DNA of 15,048 bases from the NCBI GenBank assembly GCA_905211615.1, contig CAJMBB010000040.1, positions 1-15,048 on the forward strand, in the 5' to 3' direction. The translations under genes were made by a program, and so were the position numbers. This stretch comes from an uncultured Collinsella sp. GTDB taxonomy: Bacteria; Actinomycetota; Coriobacteriia; Coriobacteriales; Coriobacteriaceae. Below are positions 1 through 9,100 of this stretch, one piece after another (the stretch's first letter is position 1; the number at the start of each line of letters is the position of its first letter). The notes below the pieces were generated by a model. The model did not search any database. It saw nothing but the letters and a program-made list of their open reading frames with translations, and had not been told where the DNA came from.

Positions 1-11
1 AGCGTCGACCC

Positions 12-39
12 GTTACGCGGTTTGGTAAAACCGCGTAAC
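12..39. repeat. Perfect 12-bp inverted repeat (hairpin) after the NadE-like gene
   Basis: The arms GTTACGCGGTTT (12-23) and AAACCGCGTAAC (28-39) are perfectly complementary around a 4-base loop. In RNA this would be a very stable hairpin starting about 18 bases after the stop codon of the NadE-like gene. Neither strand has a U-tract after the stem, so it is not a textbook intrinsic terminator. It could be a U-independent terminator, an mRNA 3'-end protector, a protein-binding palindrome or a copy of a dispersed intergenic repeat. The structure is seen directly; the role is inferred. Confidence 0.6.
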
Positions 40-57
40 CTTGGCCCTATCCTATAG

Positions 58-2043
58 TTAGTTCTGCGAGAAAAAGGGGAACTGCCTCGGATCTACTGGC
101 GGATGCGGCATCGGACCACCTTGGGGACTACCTTGCGAGCCGCCCTGACCGCCCATCATCTTATCGATGGCGTCCTGAACCTCGCCCTCGAACTTTTTCA
201 TTCCCTCATGCAAACGACGCTGACCGTCCTCAGAGCGCAGCTCCTCCATCTGCTCGGGCGAAATACCCAGCAGCTCGCCCAGCACGCCCATCATCTCGTT
301 TCGCACGCGCTCGCTCGTATCCTCGTCAGCAAAACGGCGCACCTCGGCGCGCGCCAGCGAATCGACCGTCATACGCTCCTTGCCGTTAAGCCCCAGGTCG
401 GACCACGCGAGCATATACGGCCAGGCACGCTCGGCAAACGAACGGGCCGAGACGATCGGCGCCATCGGCAACATGCGGCGGGCAGCTTCACCCTGTCGAA
501 CGAGCATCAGCAGCAGCGAGCAGGCCTCAGGCTTGCCAGCGGCCATCGGGATGTCGTCGAAAGATCGATTGCGGTCCACGTGCGCCTCGAGCGCGCCATC
601 GACCTCACCCGGCTCAAGCCCGCCGAGCAGCTGCGCCGCGCGGTCGAGCATATCGACCGGACCATCGAGCGTCCAGAGCGCCTGCGCCAACACTCGCTCC
701 ATGCAGTCTTCCACCGCGTTGAGCGTCACGAGCTCTTGGGGCACCACGGCAGATGTGCGGTTGCGCACACGTGCCACAAACTCAAGCGTCGACAGGTACA
801 CATCGCCAAAGGGCGCGTAATCGCCCTGGTAACCGCCGCAAAGCGCCGGCGCCGCCAGCGCGTATTCGGTTTTGGACAGCGGGCTCAGCGCCATCGCACC
901 CAGCTCGAACGCCGTGTCCTCCAGCATGAGGCCCAGCGTGCGCGAGCGCAGACGCTCGGCATCACCCGCCGACACGTCGCGATCGAGCACACGCGCCGCA
1001 TCCGGTGCATCGCGCTCGACGGTGCGAATGTGCAAACGCTCGGCGATGGCGCGGACGGCGGCACAGCGGGCAGCCTCGGCCTCTTCCTGCGCCGGCGTAA
1101 AGATACGGTTGCGCCCCAGCACCAGGCCAATCACATTGCGCGGGCCCAGAGCGTCGACGGCCAGCGCCGCTAGCAGGGACGACGGCAAGTCACCCTCGAG
1201 TGCCACCACAGCACGCGACGCACCGTGGGCTCGGGCGTTGTCGCGCACGGCGAGCACCAGCGCCTGCCACAGCCACTCCTCGGAACGGAACTCGGGCAGT
1301 TCGTGATCTTCCAGGGCATCGAGCATCACGCCGCGCTGAATCTCCTGGACCAGCAGGCTCTCCTCAAAACACGGCGCCTGGGCCACCACGCGACCGCAGT
1401 CGTCGAGCACAAACGAACCGCCGGTATACACCGACTCGTCATAGGCGCCGACCGGCGCCATGCAGGCAAACCACACGCTGCGCTTGGATGCGATCTTGCG
1501 GTAGGCGCCGCTGCGAACGGCGGCAATGGCGGCAGTCTCGCGGTCGGTCATGTCAAACGCGTTGAATTGGAAATACGCAATGAGGTCAACACCGGTCGGC
1601 AACATCTCGAGTTCGCGGTCCAAGTCAAAAATCACGGCGATGCGCACGCCGTCCACGTCGAACACCGGCGGCGCCCAACGCGTGTCGTTGTTCTCGCCAC
1701 GCTGCAGGGCAATGCTCGAACGCGCCGGCACCACATGACCGTCCTTGAGCATCATGTAGTCGAGCAGCGGCTGGCCCTCAAACGAAACCGCCGCGGGCAC
1801 GATGCAGATCATGTCAAGCTCCTGGATACGCTCGGCGACACCAGTCAAGCCGGCAAGCATGTCGTGCTCAAAGTCGGCAGCGCCCACCAGGCCACCGGGC
1901 ATGGCGCCCATAAAGAGCGGAGCCGGAACGCACAGCACGCGCGCCCCGCGCTCGTGGGCCAGACGAGCCTGGTCCTCAATGCGGCCGCAAATGCCCTCAA
2001 TATCACCCAGGCGCATATCGATCTGTGCAAGCGCGAGCTTCAT
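58..2043 (-). CDS. NAD synthetase (glutamine-hydrolysing)-like protein, probably catalytically degenerate
   Basis: This 661-residue protein has the layout of glutamine-dependent NAD synthetase: an N-terminal nitrilase-type domain (about 1-240, starting MKLALAQIDMRLGDIEG) and an NAD-synthase/ATP-pyrophosphatase domain (about 252-545). Family-like stretches include DESVYTGGSFVLDDCGRV, ALVLAVRDNARAHG and LAALAVDALGPRNVIG. The expected catalytic residues look lost. The nitrilase Glu of 'FPEL' falls at A41, the Lys at S109 or S110, and the Cys region reads IAVIFDLD (135-142) with no Cys. The pyrophosphatase loop SGGxDS is EGDLPS (283-288). Residues from about 548 to 661 form an extra tail ending in Gly/Gln- and Pro-rich sequence. 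The ATG at 2043 is preceded by GAAAGGG at 7 bases. Homology to NadE is clear; loss of activity is inferred from alignment by eye. It may be a pseudoenzyme with a regulatory or scaffolding role, with true NAD synthesis done by another NadE elsewhere. Confidence 0.75.
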   Translation of the reverse strand: MKLALAQIDMRLGDIEGICGRIEDQARLAHERGARVLCVPAPLFMGAMPGGLVGAADFEHDMLAGLTGVAERIQELDMICIVPAAVSFEGQPLLDYMMLKDGHVVPARSSIALQRGENNDTRWAPPVFDVDGVRIAVIFDLDRELEMLPTGVDLIAYFQFNAFDMTDRETAAIAAVRSGAYRKIASKRSVWFACMAPVGAYDESVYTGGSFVLDDCGRVVAQAPCFEESLLVQEIQRGVMLDALEDHELPEFRSEEWLWQALVLAVRDNARAHGASRAVVALEGDLPSSLLAALAVDALGPRNVIGLVLGRNRIFTPAQEEAEAARCAAVRAIAERLHIRTVERDAPDAARVLDRDVSAGDAERLRSRTLGLMLEDTAFELGAMALSPLSKTEYALAAPALCGGYQGDYAPFGDVYLSTLEFVARVRNRTSAVVPQELVTLNAVEDCMERVLAQALWTLDGPVDMLDRAAQLLGGLEPGEVDGALEAHVDRNRSFDDIPMAAGKPEACSLLLMLVRQGEAARRMLPMAPIVSARSFAERAWPYMLAWSDLGLNGKERMTVDSLARAEVRRFADEDTSERVRNEMMGVLGELLGISPEQMEELRSEDGQRRLHEGMKKFEGEVQDAIDKMMGGQGGSQGSPQGGPMPHPPVDPRQFPFFSQN

Positions 2044-2050
2044 GGCTCAG

Positions 2051-2057
2051 CCCTTTC
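2051..2057 (-). promoter_or_regulatory. Ribosome binding site of the NadE-like gene
   Basis: GAAAGGG on the minus strand lies 7 bases upstream of the ATG at 2043. It supports that start, which also coincides with the first beta-strand of the nitrilase domain. Confidence 0.6.
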
Positions 2058-2082
2058 CGTCGTAAACCATCGAAATCGTAGT

Positions 2083-2113
2083 AAAAGCGCCGGCCGCATA
2101 ATGCAGTCGGCGC
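2083..2113 (-). terminator. Probable intrinsic terminator between the superoxide reductase and NadE-like genes
   Basis: Read on the minus strand, 2113-2087 folds into an 11-bp stem (six G-C pairs GCGCCG/CGGCGC, one A-C mismatch, then five more pairs including a G-T wobble) with a TTA loop. It is followed directly by TTTT (2086-2083). It lies 48 bases beyond the superoxide reductase stop and only 40 bases before the ATG of the NadE-like gene. It probably ends the superoxide reductase transcript. Because it sits so close to the next start and no clear promoter lies after it, attenuation or partial read-through is also possible. Confidence 0.55.
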
Positions 2114-2160
2114 TTGCATGTGCATATGCTAGCTATGATACCCCGAGCGGGGGCGCGCTC

Positions 2161-2523
2161 CTAGAATGTCGCGGACCACAGCCCGTGCACGTTGCAGTAG
2201 GCATAGACGGTACCGGTCTTGGAGCCGCCCGCGAAAAACGTCGCGGGTTTCATGCCGGGCTCAAGGTAATGGACCTCTAAGCGGCCCTCAGCCTCAAGGG
2301 CGATCCACTCAATGTAGTGCTCGGGCAGGCTGGGGTGCTCGACCGAGCCAACGCGTGCGCGAATCACGTGACCGTCGCGCTCGGTCTCGACAACAGGCAC
2401 GTGCTTCTCGTGCGCCGCGTCCTCAGTGTTTGCGGTCAGCTCCGTGCAACCGGCAGGGGTCGCAACGTCGTCGCCAAGGGCGGCGATGAGCTTGCCGTCG
2501 GGGTCCTTAAAGAATTTCGCCAT
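2161..2523 (-). CDS. Superoxide reductase (desulfoferrodoxin family, lacking the N-terminal iron centre)
   Basis: Superoxide reductase reduces superoxide to hydrogen peroxide in the cytoplasm without making oxygen, a typical anaerobe defence; electrons usually come from rubredoxin or a similar donor. The 120-residue protein has the full catalytic iron site: EKHVPVVE (E39, K40, H41), VEHP (H63), EHYIEWI (H69) and a C-terminal CNVHGLW (C110, H113), giving the four His and one Cys ligands. The N-terminal 35 residues resemble a desulforedoxin domain (MAKFFKDPDGK) but contain only one Cys (C26), so the Cys4 rubredoxin-like iron site is missing. This matches the Treponema-type (class III) arrangement. 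I chose the ATG at 2523 because AAAGGAG lies 6 bases upstream and the N-terminus matches the family. No convincing promoter was found in the 165 bases upstream, but the gap and the U-tailed hairpin behind the gene suggest a single-gene transcript. Confidence 0.93.
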   Translation of the reverse strand: MAKFFKDPDGKLIAALGDDVATPAGCTELTANTEDAAHEKHVPVVETERDGHVIRARVGSVEHPSLPEHYIEWIALEAEGRLEVHYLEPGMKPATFFAGGSKTGTVYAYCNVHGLWSATF

Positions 2524-2529
2524 GATGTT

Positions 2530-2536
2530 CTCCTTT
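2530..2536 (-). promoter_or_regulatory. Ribosome binding site deciding the superoxide reductase start
   Basis: AAAGGAG on the minus strand stands 6 bases before the ATG at 2523. The open frame runs upstream to an ATG at 2613, but that extension has no family similarity, so this site fixes the shorter start. Confidence 0.8.
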
Positions 2537-2688
2537 GCTGATGTGCCAATGTTCTTGATGGTTCTTATGCCCAAAGGCAGACAAACCATCCACGGCATTG
2601 CAAATGAACACATAACGGATCAGGCAAGCGGTCGGGCCAAAATGCGTCGACCGTCCTGCCCGCTCCAGCAGTCCCACCCCGCGCGCGG

Positions 2689-5600
2689 CTAGCGCCCGTC
2701 GCCGCCCAGCAGCGCCAGAACATCTTCGCGGGTAAACAACGCCGACGAGATGCCGTCGCCGCCGAGTACGCTGTTGACCAGGTCGCGCTTGGACTCCTGC
2801 ATCTGCATAATGCGTTCCTCGATCGTGTCCTTGGCGATGAGCTTGTACACGGTCACGGTATGTTGCTGACCAATACGGTGTGCACGATCAGTTGCTTGGT
2901 CCTGCGCCGCCACGTTCCACCACGGGTCGTAGTGGATGACCACGTCGGCAGCCGTCAGGTTAAGGCCCACGCCGCCCGCCTTGAGCGAGATCAAAAAGAC
3001 CGGCACCTCGCCCGCCTGGAACTGTGCGACCATCTTGGCGCGGCTCTCCTTAGACGAAGCGCCCGTGAGCTTAAGGAAGGCGATATCCTCCTTGGCCAGG
3101 CGCTTGCCAATGATATCGAGCATGCCCGTAAACTGGCTGAACAGCAAGATGCGATGGCCACCGTCGAGCGCGCCGTGGACGAGCTCCATGCACGTATCGA
3201 GTTTGGCGCTTCCCGCCTTGTAATCCTCGTAGTGCAGACGCGGGTCGCAGCAGATCTGGCGCAGCTTGGTGAGCTCGGCGAGCACCTTGAGCTTATCCTT
3301 CTTAAACTCCCCGGCCTCGCGGTGCTGCACCTGCTGGGCGATGCGGTCCTGATTTGCCAGGTACAGCTTGCGCTGCTCACCGGTGAGCTGAGCCACGACT
3401 GTGTCCTCGATCTTTTCGGGCAGATCGGCCACCACGTCCTCTTTGACACGGCGCAGCACAAACGGCGACACAAGCGCCTGCAGGCGGGCGGCGCTGTCAC
3501 CTTCGGCGTGCTCGACCGGGCTTTCGAAGCGCTTTGCGAACGATTCGCGCGTGCCAAGCAGGCCCGGCATCAAAAAGTCGAAGATGCTCCAGAGCTCGGA
3601 TAGGCGGTTTTCGATGGGCGTGCCCGTCAAGGCAAAGCGCACGCCGGCCGGCAGACGCTTGGCAGCGCGCGCCACCTGGGTGAGCGGGTTTTTAATGTAC
3701 TGGGCCTCGTCGAGCACAACGCGGGCAAAATCCTGCTCGGCGTACTCACCGATATCACGGCGCATAAGGTCATACGACGTCACGACCACGTTATGCTCGA
3801 CCACGCCGGCGATTTGCACGCGACGCTGCGCCTTGGCGCCCACGATGGCGCACACATCGAGCGACGGGGCAAAGCGCTCCAGCTCGGCGGTCCAGTTGTA
3901 CACAAGCGACGCAGGGCACACCACAAGCGTGGGCTTAGTGTCCCCCGCCTCCACGCGCGCCAGAATGTGCGCGATCATCTGGAGCGTTTTGCCCAGGCCC
4001 ATGTCGTCGGCCAAGATGCCGCCAAGGCTCAGGTGTTCGAGCGAGCCGAGCCACTGGTATCCGTCGACCTGGTAGCCGCGCAGTGTGGCCTTGAGCGAGA
4101 CCGGCACCGTAAAGTCCATCTTGCCGAGCGTATCCAAGCGCTCGACGGTGCGGCGGAACGCGGCGTCACGATCGGCCTCGAGCGCGGGCGTGCGCGCGAG
4201 CATGCTATCGACGAACAGGGTACTCGACGCGGGAAGCGACACGCCGTCGAGCAGGTCGACAGCATCGACCCCCAGATCCTCGGCAAGGCCAAACGCGGCG
4301 CGCGCCCCCTCGTCCAGGCGAATGATGTCGCCCGACGTGAGACGCGCAAACGTCTGGCGACGCTTGTAGGAGTCCAGATAGATGGCAAGGTCTGCCGCCG
4401 AAAGCCCGCTCGCGCTCAGTTCGACGTCGAGCAGGTTACTCTTGACGGTCGCACGCACCGAAAGCTTGGGCGCGGGGCGGACCGAAATCTGGCGCAGACG
4501 GTCGCTGAGCATGACCTCACCAAGCTTGGACAGGACGGATAGGCCCTCGGTCAGCAGGCAGAACAAGCTCTCGTCATCGCGCTCCTCAAACGCCAGACCG
4601 CCCTCGTAGAAATCGAAGTACAGGGCCGCCGTGTCCATAACGCGAAACTCCGCCACCTCGTCGCGGGGCGGCACGCCCGGGCGCCGCTCTTCGAAGGGGC
4701 TGCCCGGAGCGCCCAGACTAAAGAGATCCGCCGACCAATCGCCGTAGGTAACCGTAATTTTGCAGGTCACGAGCCCATCGTCGACGCCGATCGCCATAGC
4801 AAAGCTCGGCTCGGGCGCCACGTTATCGAGCGCGGCGGGCGCGGTGAGGTCAGTGTATTCGCGCAGCACGGGCAGTGCCATGCGGCAGAATTCGCCCACC
4901 TGCTCGGCGGCGATATGGACCGGCGTGCGACAGGGCAGCAGACGCGACAGAAACGGTGCGGCATACTGGGCAAACGCCGCATCGGCGCGACGCGCGCGGT
5001 GCGTGTCGACCAGATAGGCAACGTCGCCCGAGACAAAGCAGTACATATCGGCGGGCAGGCGCAGGTCGTAGCTGCCACCGGCCGCCGGCGCGATCTTGGC
5101 GGCAAGGAACGGCGGTTGTTTTGCCGAGGCTTCGTCCTCCCCCACCGGCGACAACTCAACCGTTACCTCGTAGGAACGATGCGTCGTCGTCCCCCGCGAC
5201 CAGGCGGGCTCAAAGGAAATGGTCCGGCCGCGCAGCAAGTCCAGCATGTATACGATGTCATGCTCGGACAGCGGCAGCTGGCGCTCGGCGACAAAGCCGC
5301 TGCGGGCAAAATCGTACGACGCCGAACGCGAACTCGTGATGTCGCTCAGATACACAACCGTTGCCACAACAAGGTCGAGCAGACGCACCGAAACCTCGTC
5401 AAAGGCCTCGGGCGTATGGAGGAATGTGAGCTTTTTGCCGTACGAGAACGTGCCGCCGCGCACGTAGGCGGCGGCCATGCCGTCGATGTCCTTGACCACG
5501 TAGGACACCGAGCCGCAGCGGATGCGAAGCTCGAGCGCCCAGCTAAAGCGGTCGGCAAACAATGGATTGTAGTACGGCACCAGCGAGGGCTCCAACACTG

Positions 5601-6153
5601 CCTTGGGGGCATCGGGGTCGACAGTGCCGGCGAGCTTGCGGCGCATGCCCGCTAACTCATCCATGCGCGTGTCCAAAAGATCGGAGAGCGCCTTCATGAG
5701 GCTCGGGCTCGTGGGAACGGGCGCCGGGAAGGGAAAGTTAGGGTTAACCGCCGGTGCGGCGGACGCGGGACGTACGGCTTGCTTGGGCGCCGCCGTAAAC
5801 GTGCGAACCGGCGTGCGCAGGCCCTCGACGGGCTCGATGCCGCTTGCGTCCAGATACGCAAGCGCCGTGGCGATGGCGTGTTTGCACATGCCGGGGTAGC
5901 GATAGGCAGCGGGGCAATCGCAGTCGTAGTCGATCACCTCATGCTCGTCCATGTCGAGTTCCACATGCGTCTTGTACAGATCGTCACGCGAACCGCGCAC
6001 CGTGCCCTCGACCGTCACGTTCTTGGAGAACCGAGAGCCGCTGTCCTCGATCGACAGAACGGCGCCGTTGAGCATGAGCGAGCGGCCCTTCATAAAGGTG
6101 CCGCTCAGCGCCGCCTCTTTCCGGAGCGCCTGCACAAACGTCCCCTGCGCCAT
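2689..6153 (-). CDS. SNF2-family DNA helicase/translocase with SWIM zinc finger
   Basis: The protein has 1154 residues from the ATG at 6153. It starts with a SWIM-type zinc finger with ligands C78, C80, C90 and H92 (CDCPAAYRYPGMCKH), then an Ala/Pro-rich linker (about 105-150) and a long middle region typical of bacterial SNF2-associated domains (about 170-640). The two RecA-like motor lobes follow: LRGYQVDGYQWL, Walker A DDMGLGKT (716-723, K722), Walker B DEAQ (815-818), LTGTPIENRLSELWSIFDFL, LLFSQFTGMLDII, and motifs V-VI AGGVGLNLTAADVVIHYDPW and DRAHRIGQ (R1090, R1093). All motor residues look intact, so it should be an active ATP-driven double-stranded-DNA translocase. Its target is unknown; relatives include RapA/HepA-like and YwqA-like proteins. 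The start is 38 bases after dnaE, suggesting co-transcription and a link with replication or repair. The family call is firm; the biological role is inferred. Confidence 0.92.
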   Translation of the reverse strand: MAQGTFVQALRKEAALSGTFMKGRSLMLNGAVLSIEDSGSRFSKNVTVEGTVRGSRDDLYKTHVELDMDEHEVIDYDCDCPAAYRYPGMCKHAIATALAYLDASGIEPVEGLRTPVRTFTAAPKQAVRPASAAPAVNPNFPFPAPVPTSPSLMKALSDLLDTRMDELAGMRRKLAGTVDPDAPKAVLEPSLVPYYNPLFADRFSWALELRIRCGSVSYVVKDIDGMAAAYVRGGTFSYGKKLTFLHTPEAFDEVSVRLLDLVVATVVYLSDITSSRSASYDFARSGFVAERQLPLSEHDIVYMLDLLRGRTISFEPAWSRGTTTHRSYEVTVELSPVGEDEASAKQPPFLAAKIAPAAGGSYDLRLPADMYCFVSGDVAYLVDTHRARRADAAFAQYAAPFLSRLLPCRTPVHIAAEQVGEFCRMALPVLREYTDLTAPAALDNVAPEPSFAMAIGVDDGLVTCKITVTYGDWSADLFSLGAPGSPFEERRPGVPPRDEVAEFRVMDTAALYFDFYEGGLAFEERDDESLFCLLTEGLSVLSKLGEVMLSDRLRQISVRPAPKLSVRATVKSNLLDVELSASGLSAADLAIYLDSYKRRQTFARLTSGDIIRLDEGARAAFGLAEDLGVDAVDLLDGVSLPASSTLFVDSMLARTPALEADRDAAFRRTVERLDTLGKMDFTVPVSLKATLRGYQVDGYQWLGSLEHLSLGGILADDMGLGKTLQMIAHILARVEAGDTKPTLVVCPASLVYNWTAELERFAPSLDVCAIVGAKAQRRVQIAGVVEHNVVVTSYDLMRRDIGEYAEQDFARVVLDEAQYIKNPLTQVARAAKRLPAGVRFALTGTPIENRLSELWSIFDFLMPGLLGTRESFAKRFESPVEHAEGDSAARLQALVSPFVLRRVKEDVVADLPEKIEDTVVAQLTGEQRKLYLANQDRIAQQVQHREAGEFKKDKLKVLAELTKLRQICCDPRLHYEDYKAGSAKLDTCMELVHGALDGGHRILLFSQFTGMLDIIGKRLAKEDIAFLKLTGASSKESRAKMVAQFQAGEVPVFLISLKAGGVGLNLTAADVVIHYDPWWNVAAQDQATDRAHRIGQQHTVTVYKLIAKDTIEERIMQMQESKRDLVNSVLGGDGISSALFTREDVLALLGGDGR

Positions 6154-6158
6154 CACTT

Positions 6159-6163
6159 CCTCC
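6159..6163 (-). promoter_or_regulatory. Ribosome binding site deciding the SNF2 helicase start
   Basis: GGAGG on the minus strand stands 5 bases before the ATG at 6153. This makes MAQGTFVQAL the likely N-terminus rather than the in-frame TTG at 6183, which has no comparable site. Confidence 0.75.
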
Positions 6164-6191
6164 AATCTCGCGCAGACCCGCAACGCCGTCC

Positions 6192-9100
6192 CTAGATCAC
6201 CGTCACTCTGCCTTGGTTACCCACGATGGCCTTGGCCTCGGCCAGCAGCGGAATCGAGCGCGCGTTGACCTTGGCAGGCACCTCAGCGCGCAGTACGCGC
6301 CCGTCCACCTGCTCGATAAAGATCTCCACGCGGTCGCCGCCCGGGTTAGCGGTGAGCACCGTGGCCAGGCGCGCCATATTGCCCTGGCTAAAGCGGCTGT
6401 TGGGCACCATGACCTCAAACACCTTGGGCTTGTTGTTCTCCTCGTTGAGCTCGAGCGGCACGATCTCCTGCGCGATGATCTGGTCGCCGCGGTCCGAGCG
6501 CTCGAGCTTGCCCTTAATGCGCACAAAGGCGTCGGACAGCTGCGCACCGGTCTCGGGATCGACCTCGCCGTACAGGTACCCCTCGGCCTCTTTATAGGTC
6601 TTGGGGAACACGACGACGGTGGCCTCGCCTTCCATGTCCTCGAGCTGCACGATGCCCATGGGGTCGCCGTTTTTGGTCACGCGCTTGGACACGCTCGAGA
6701 CCATGCCGGCCCACCACAGCGCTTTGCCCTCGGGAATCTCCTGGTTGATGGTGCCGCCCGTAGGATTCTGAACTTCGTAGCCGGTGTCGATCTGCGAGAA
6801 CGAGAAGTCGCGCGCTTTGCTGAGCGCATACTCAAACGGGCGCAGCGGGTGGTCCGAGACATAGATGCCCAGAACCTCTTTCTCCTGGCTCAGCTTGAGG
6901 TGGCGGTCCCATTCCTGACCGTCCGGATCGGGCACGCTGACCTCGAAACCCGAGCCCTCAACATCACCAAACATGTCGAAGAACGAGGTCTGGCCGCTCG
7001 CGCGGTCCTTCTGGCGCTTTATCGCGGCGTCGATGATGTTCTCGGGGTTGTTCTTGTCCACAAAGTGCATCATCTGGCGACGCGGATACCCCGTGGAGTC
7101 GAAGGCACCTGCCTTGATCAGCGATTCGATCACGCGACGGTTGGCCTGGCTCGAGTCCACGCGCTCGACAAAGTCGTGCAGCGTCTTAAACGGACCGCCC
7201 GCCTCGCGCTCGGCGATAATCGCCTGCGCCACGCCGGTGCCCACGCCGCGGATGCCGGCCAGACCAAAGCGCACGCCCTCCTTAGTAGCCGTGAACTCGG
7301 TACCGGACTCGTTGACATCTGGCGAAAGCACGGGGATGCCGTCGTGACGGCATGCCGAGACGTAGTGCACGATCTTGTCGGTCTTGCCCGTGTAGGACGT
7401 CAGAACGGCCGCCATGTACTCGTGCGGATAGTGCGCCTTGAGCCACGCCGTCTGCATAACCAGGATGGCGTAGCCGGCGGAGTGCGACTTGTTAAAGGCG
7501 TAAGATGCGAACTCGAGAACATCGTCCCAAATCTTCTGGGCGACCTCGCGCGTGTAGTTGTTCTTGATAGCACCGTTCATCCAGTGGTCGTAGGTGGTCT
7601 CGTCCGAGCCATCCTCCCAGTGGAGCACCGTCGACGTGAGCAGCTTGATCTTCTTCTTAGCCACGGGTTTACGGATACGCGAGTCCGATTCGCCCTTGGA
7701 GAAGCCGCACATCTCGACGGAGATGAGCATAACCTGCTCCTGGTAGACCATGGTGCCGTAGGTTTCGCCCAGGATGTCGTCCAGACGGTCGTCGTAGGAG
7801 ACCGCCGGCTCCTTGCCGTTCATACGGTTGATGTAGGACGAGACCATGCCGGCGCCCAGCGGGCCCGGGCGGTACAGGGCGATCAATGCTACGACGTGCT
7901 TGTACTCGGTGGGCTTCATGTTCTTGATCGTGGCCGTCATGCCGGCGGACTCGACCTGGAAGACGCCGGCAGTGTGGCCGGAACCCATGAGCTTAAAGAT
8001 CTCGGGATCGTCAAAGGGAATATCTTCCTCTTTGATGTCGATGCCGAAGTTCTTTTTGATGTTGGCCTTTGCCTTGGAGATAACCGTCAGCGTACGCAGG
8101 CCCAGGAAGTCCATCTTGAGCAGGCCCATGTCGGCGACGGTATGGCCCTCGTACTGGGTAATCTCGACGCCGCCCTTGGTGTCGAGCTTGGTGGGCACGT
8201 GCTCGTTGACGGGGTCGCGGCAGATCAGAACGGCGCACGCGTGCACGCCCTCGCCACGGGTGAGGCCCTCGATCGAGAGCGCCGTGTCGATGATGCGGCG
8301 GGCGTCGTCGTCCTTTTTATAGGCCTCGGCAAAGTCGGGGTTAAACAGATCCTCTTTGCCGGGTTGCTTGTCGAGCACCTGCTTGAGCTTGACCTTGGGG
8401 TCGCTCGAGACCATCTTGGACAGGCGCTGGCCCATGTAGACCGGATAGTCCAGGACGCGCGCGGCGTCGTTGATGGCCTGCTTGGCCTTAATGGTCGAGT
8501 AGGTGATGACGTGGGTGACCTTCTCGGGGCCGTAGAGCTGGCGAACGTGCTCCACGACCTCGAGGCGCCGCTCATCGTCGAAGTCCATATCGATATCGGG
8601 CATCTCGGTACGTTGCGGGGACAGGAACCTCTCAAACATCAGGCCGTTCTCGAGCGGGTCGAACGCGGTGATGTTCATGGCGTAGGCGACGATAGCGCCG
8701 GCGGCCGAGCCACGGCCGGGGCCGACGCCGATGCCGTTGTCCTTGGCCCATTGCACGTACTCGGCAACGATGAGGAAGTAGGCGGCAAAGCCCTTGTCGC
8801 AGATGACCTTGTATTCGTACTCAAAGCGCTCTTTGATGTTGACGCCACCGATCTCGCGCGTGGCCCAGTCGTCACCATAGTGCTGGCGCAGACCCTTCTC
8901 GCACTCGCGGCGGAACTGGCTCTCGTGCGTCTCGCCGGGGTCGAGCAACGGGAAGCGCGGCAGGATGATGGAGTCCCAGTCGAGCTCGACGTAGCACTTG
9001 TCGGCGATCTCGAGCGTGTTGTCGCAGGCCTCGGGGCAATACGGGAACATCGCCCGCATCTCCTCCTCGGTCTTCATGTAAAACTCCGAGCCGGTCATGC

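Noticed and set aside
2141..2152. CCCC-GAGC-GGGG palindrome after the superoxide reductase stop
   Set aside because: A 4-bp stem with no U-run; the hairpin at 2087-2113 is a better terminator.
1225..2280. A 351-codon plus-strand open frame opposite the NadE-like gene
   Set aside because: It is also codon-aligned antisense, runs across gene boundaries, and has no family signature.
2524..2613. N-terminal extension of the superoxide reductase from an ATG at 2613
   Set aside because: No family similarity in the extra 30 residues, and the strong AAAGGAG site lies inside it, just before the ATG at 2523.
2629..2653. CGGTCG/CGACCG inverted repeat between the SNF2 and superoxide reductase genes
   Set aside because: Only 6 bp with a 13-base loop and no U-tract; expected by chance in GC-rich DNA, so not called a terminator.
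6154..6183. Longer SNF2 helicase starting at a TTG at 6183
   Set aside because: GGAGG sits within this stretch at the right distance from the ATG at 6153; the TTG has no comparable site.
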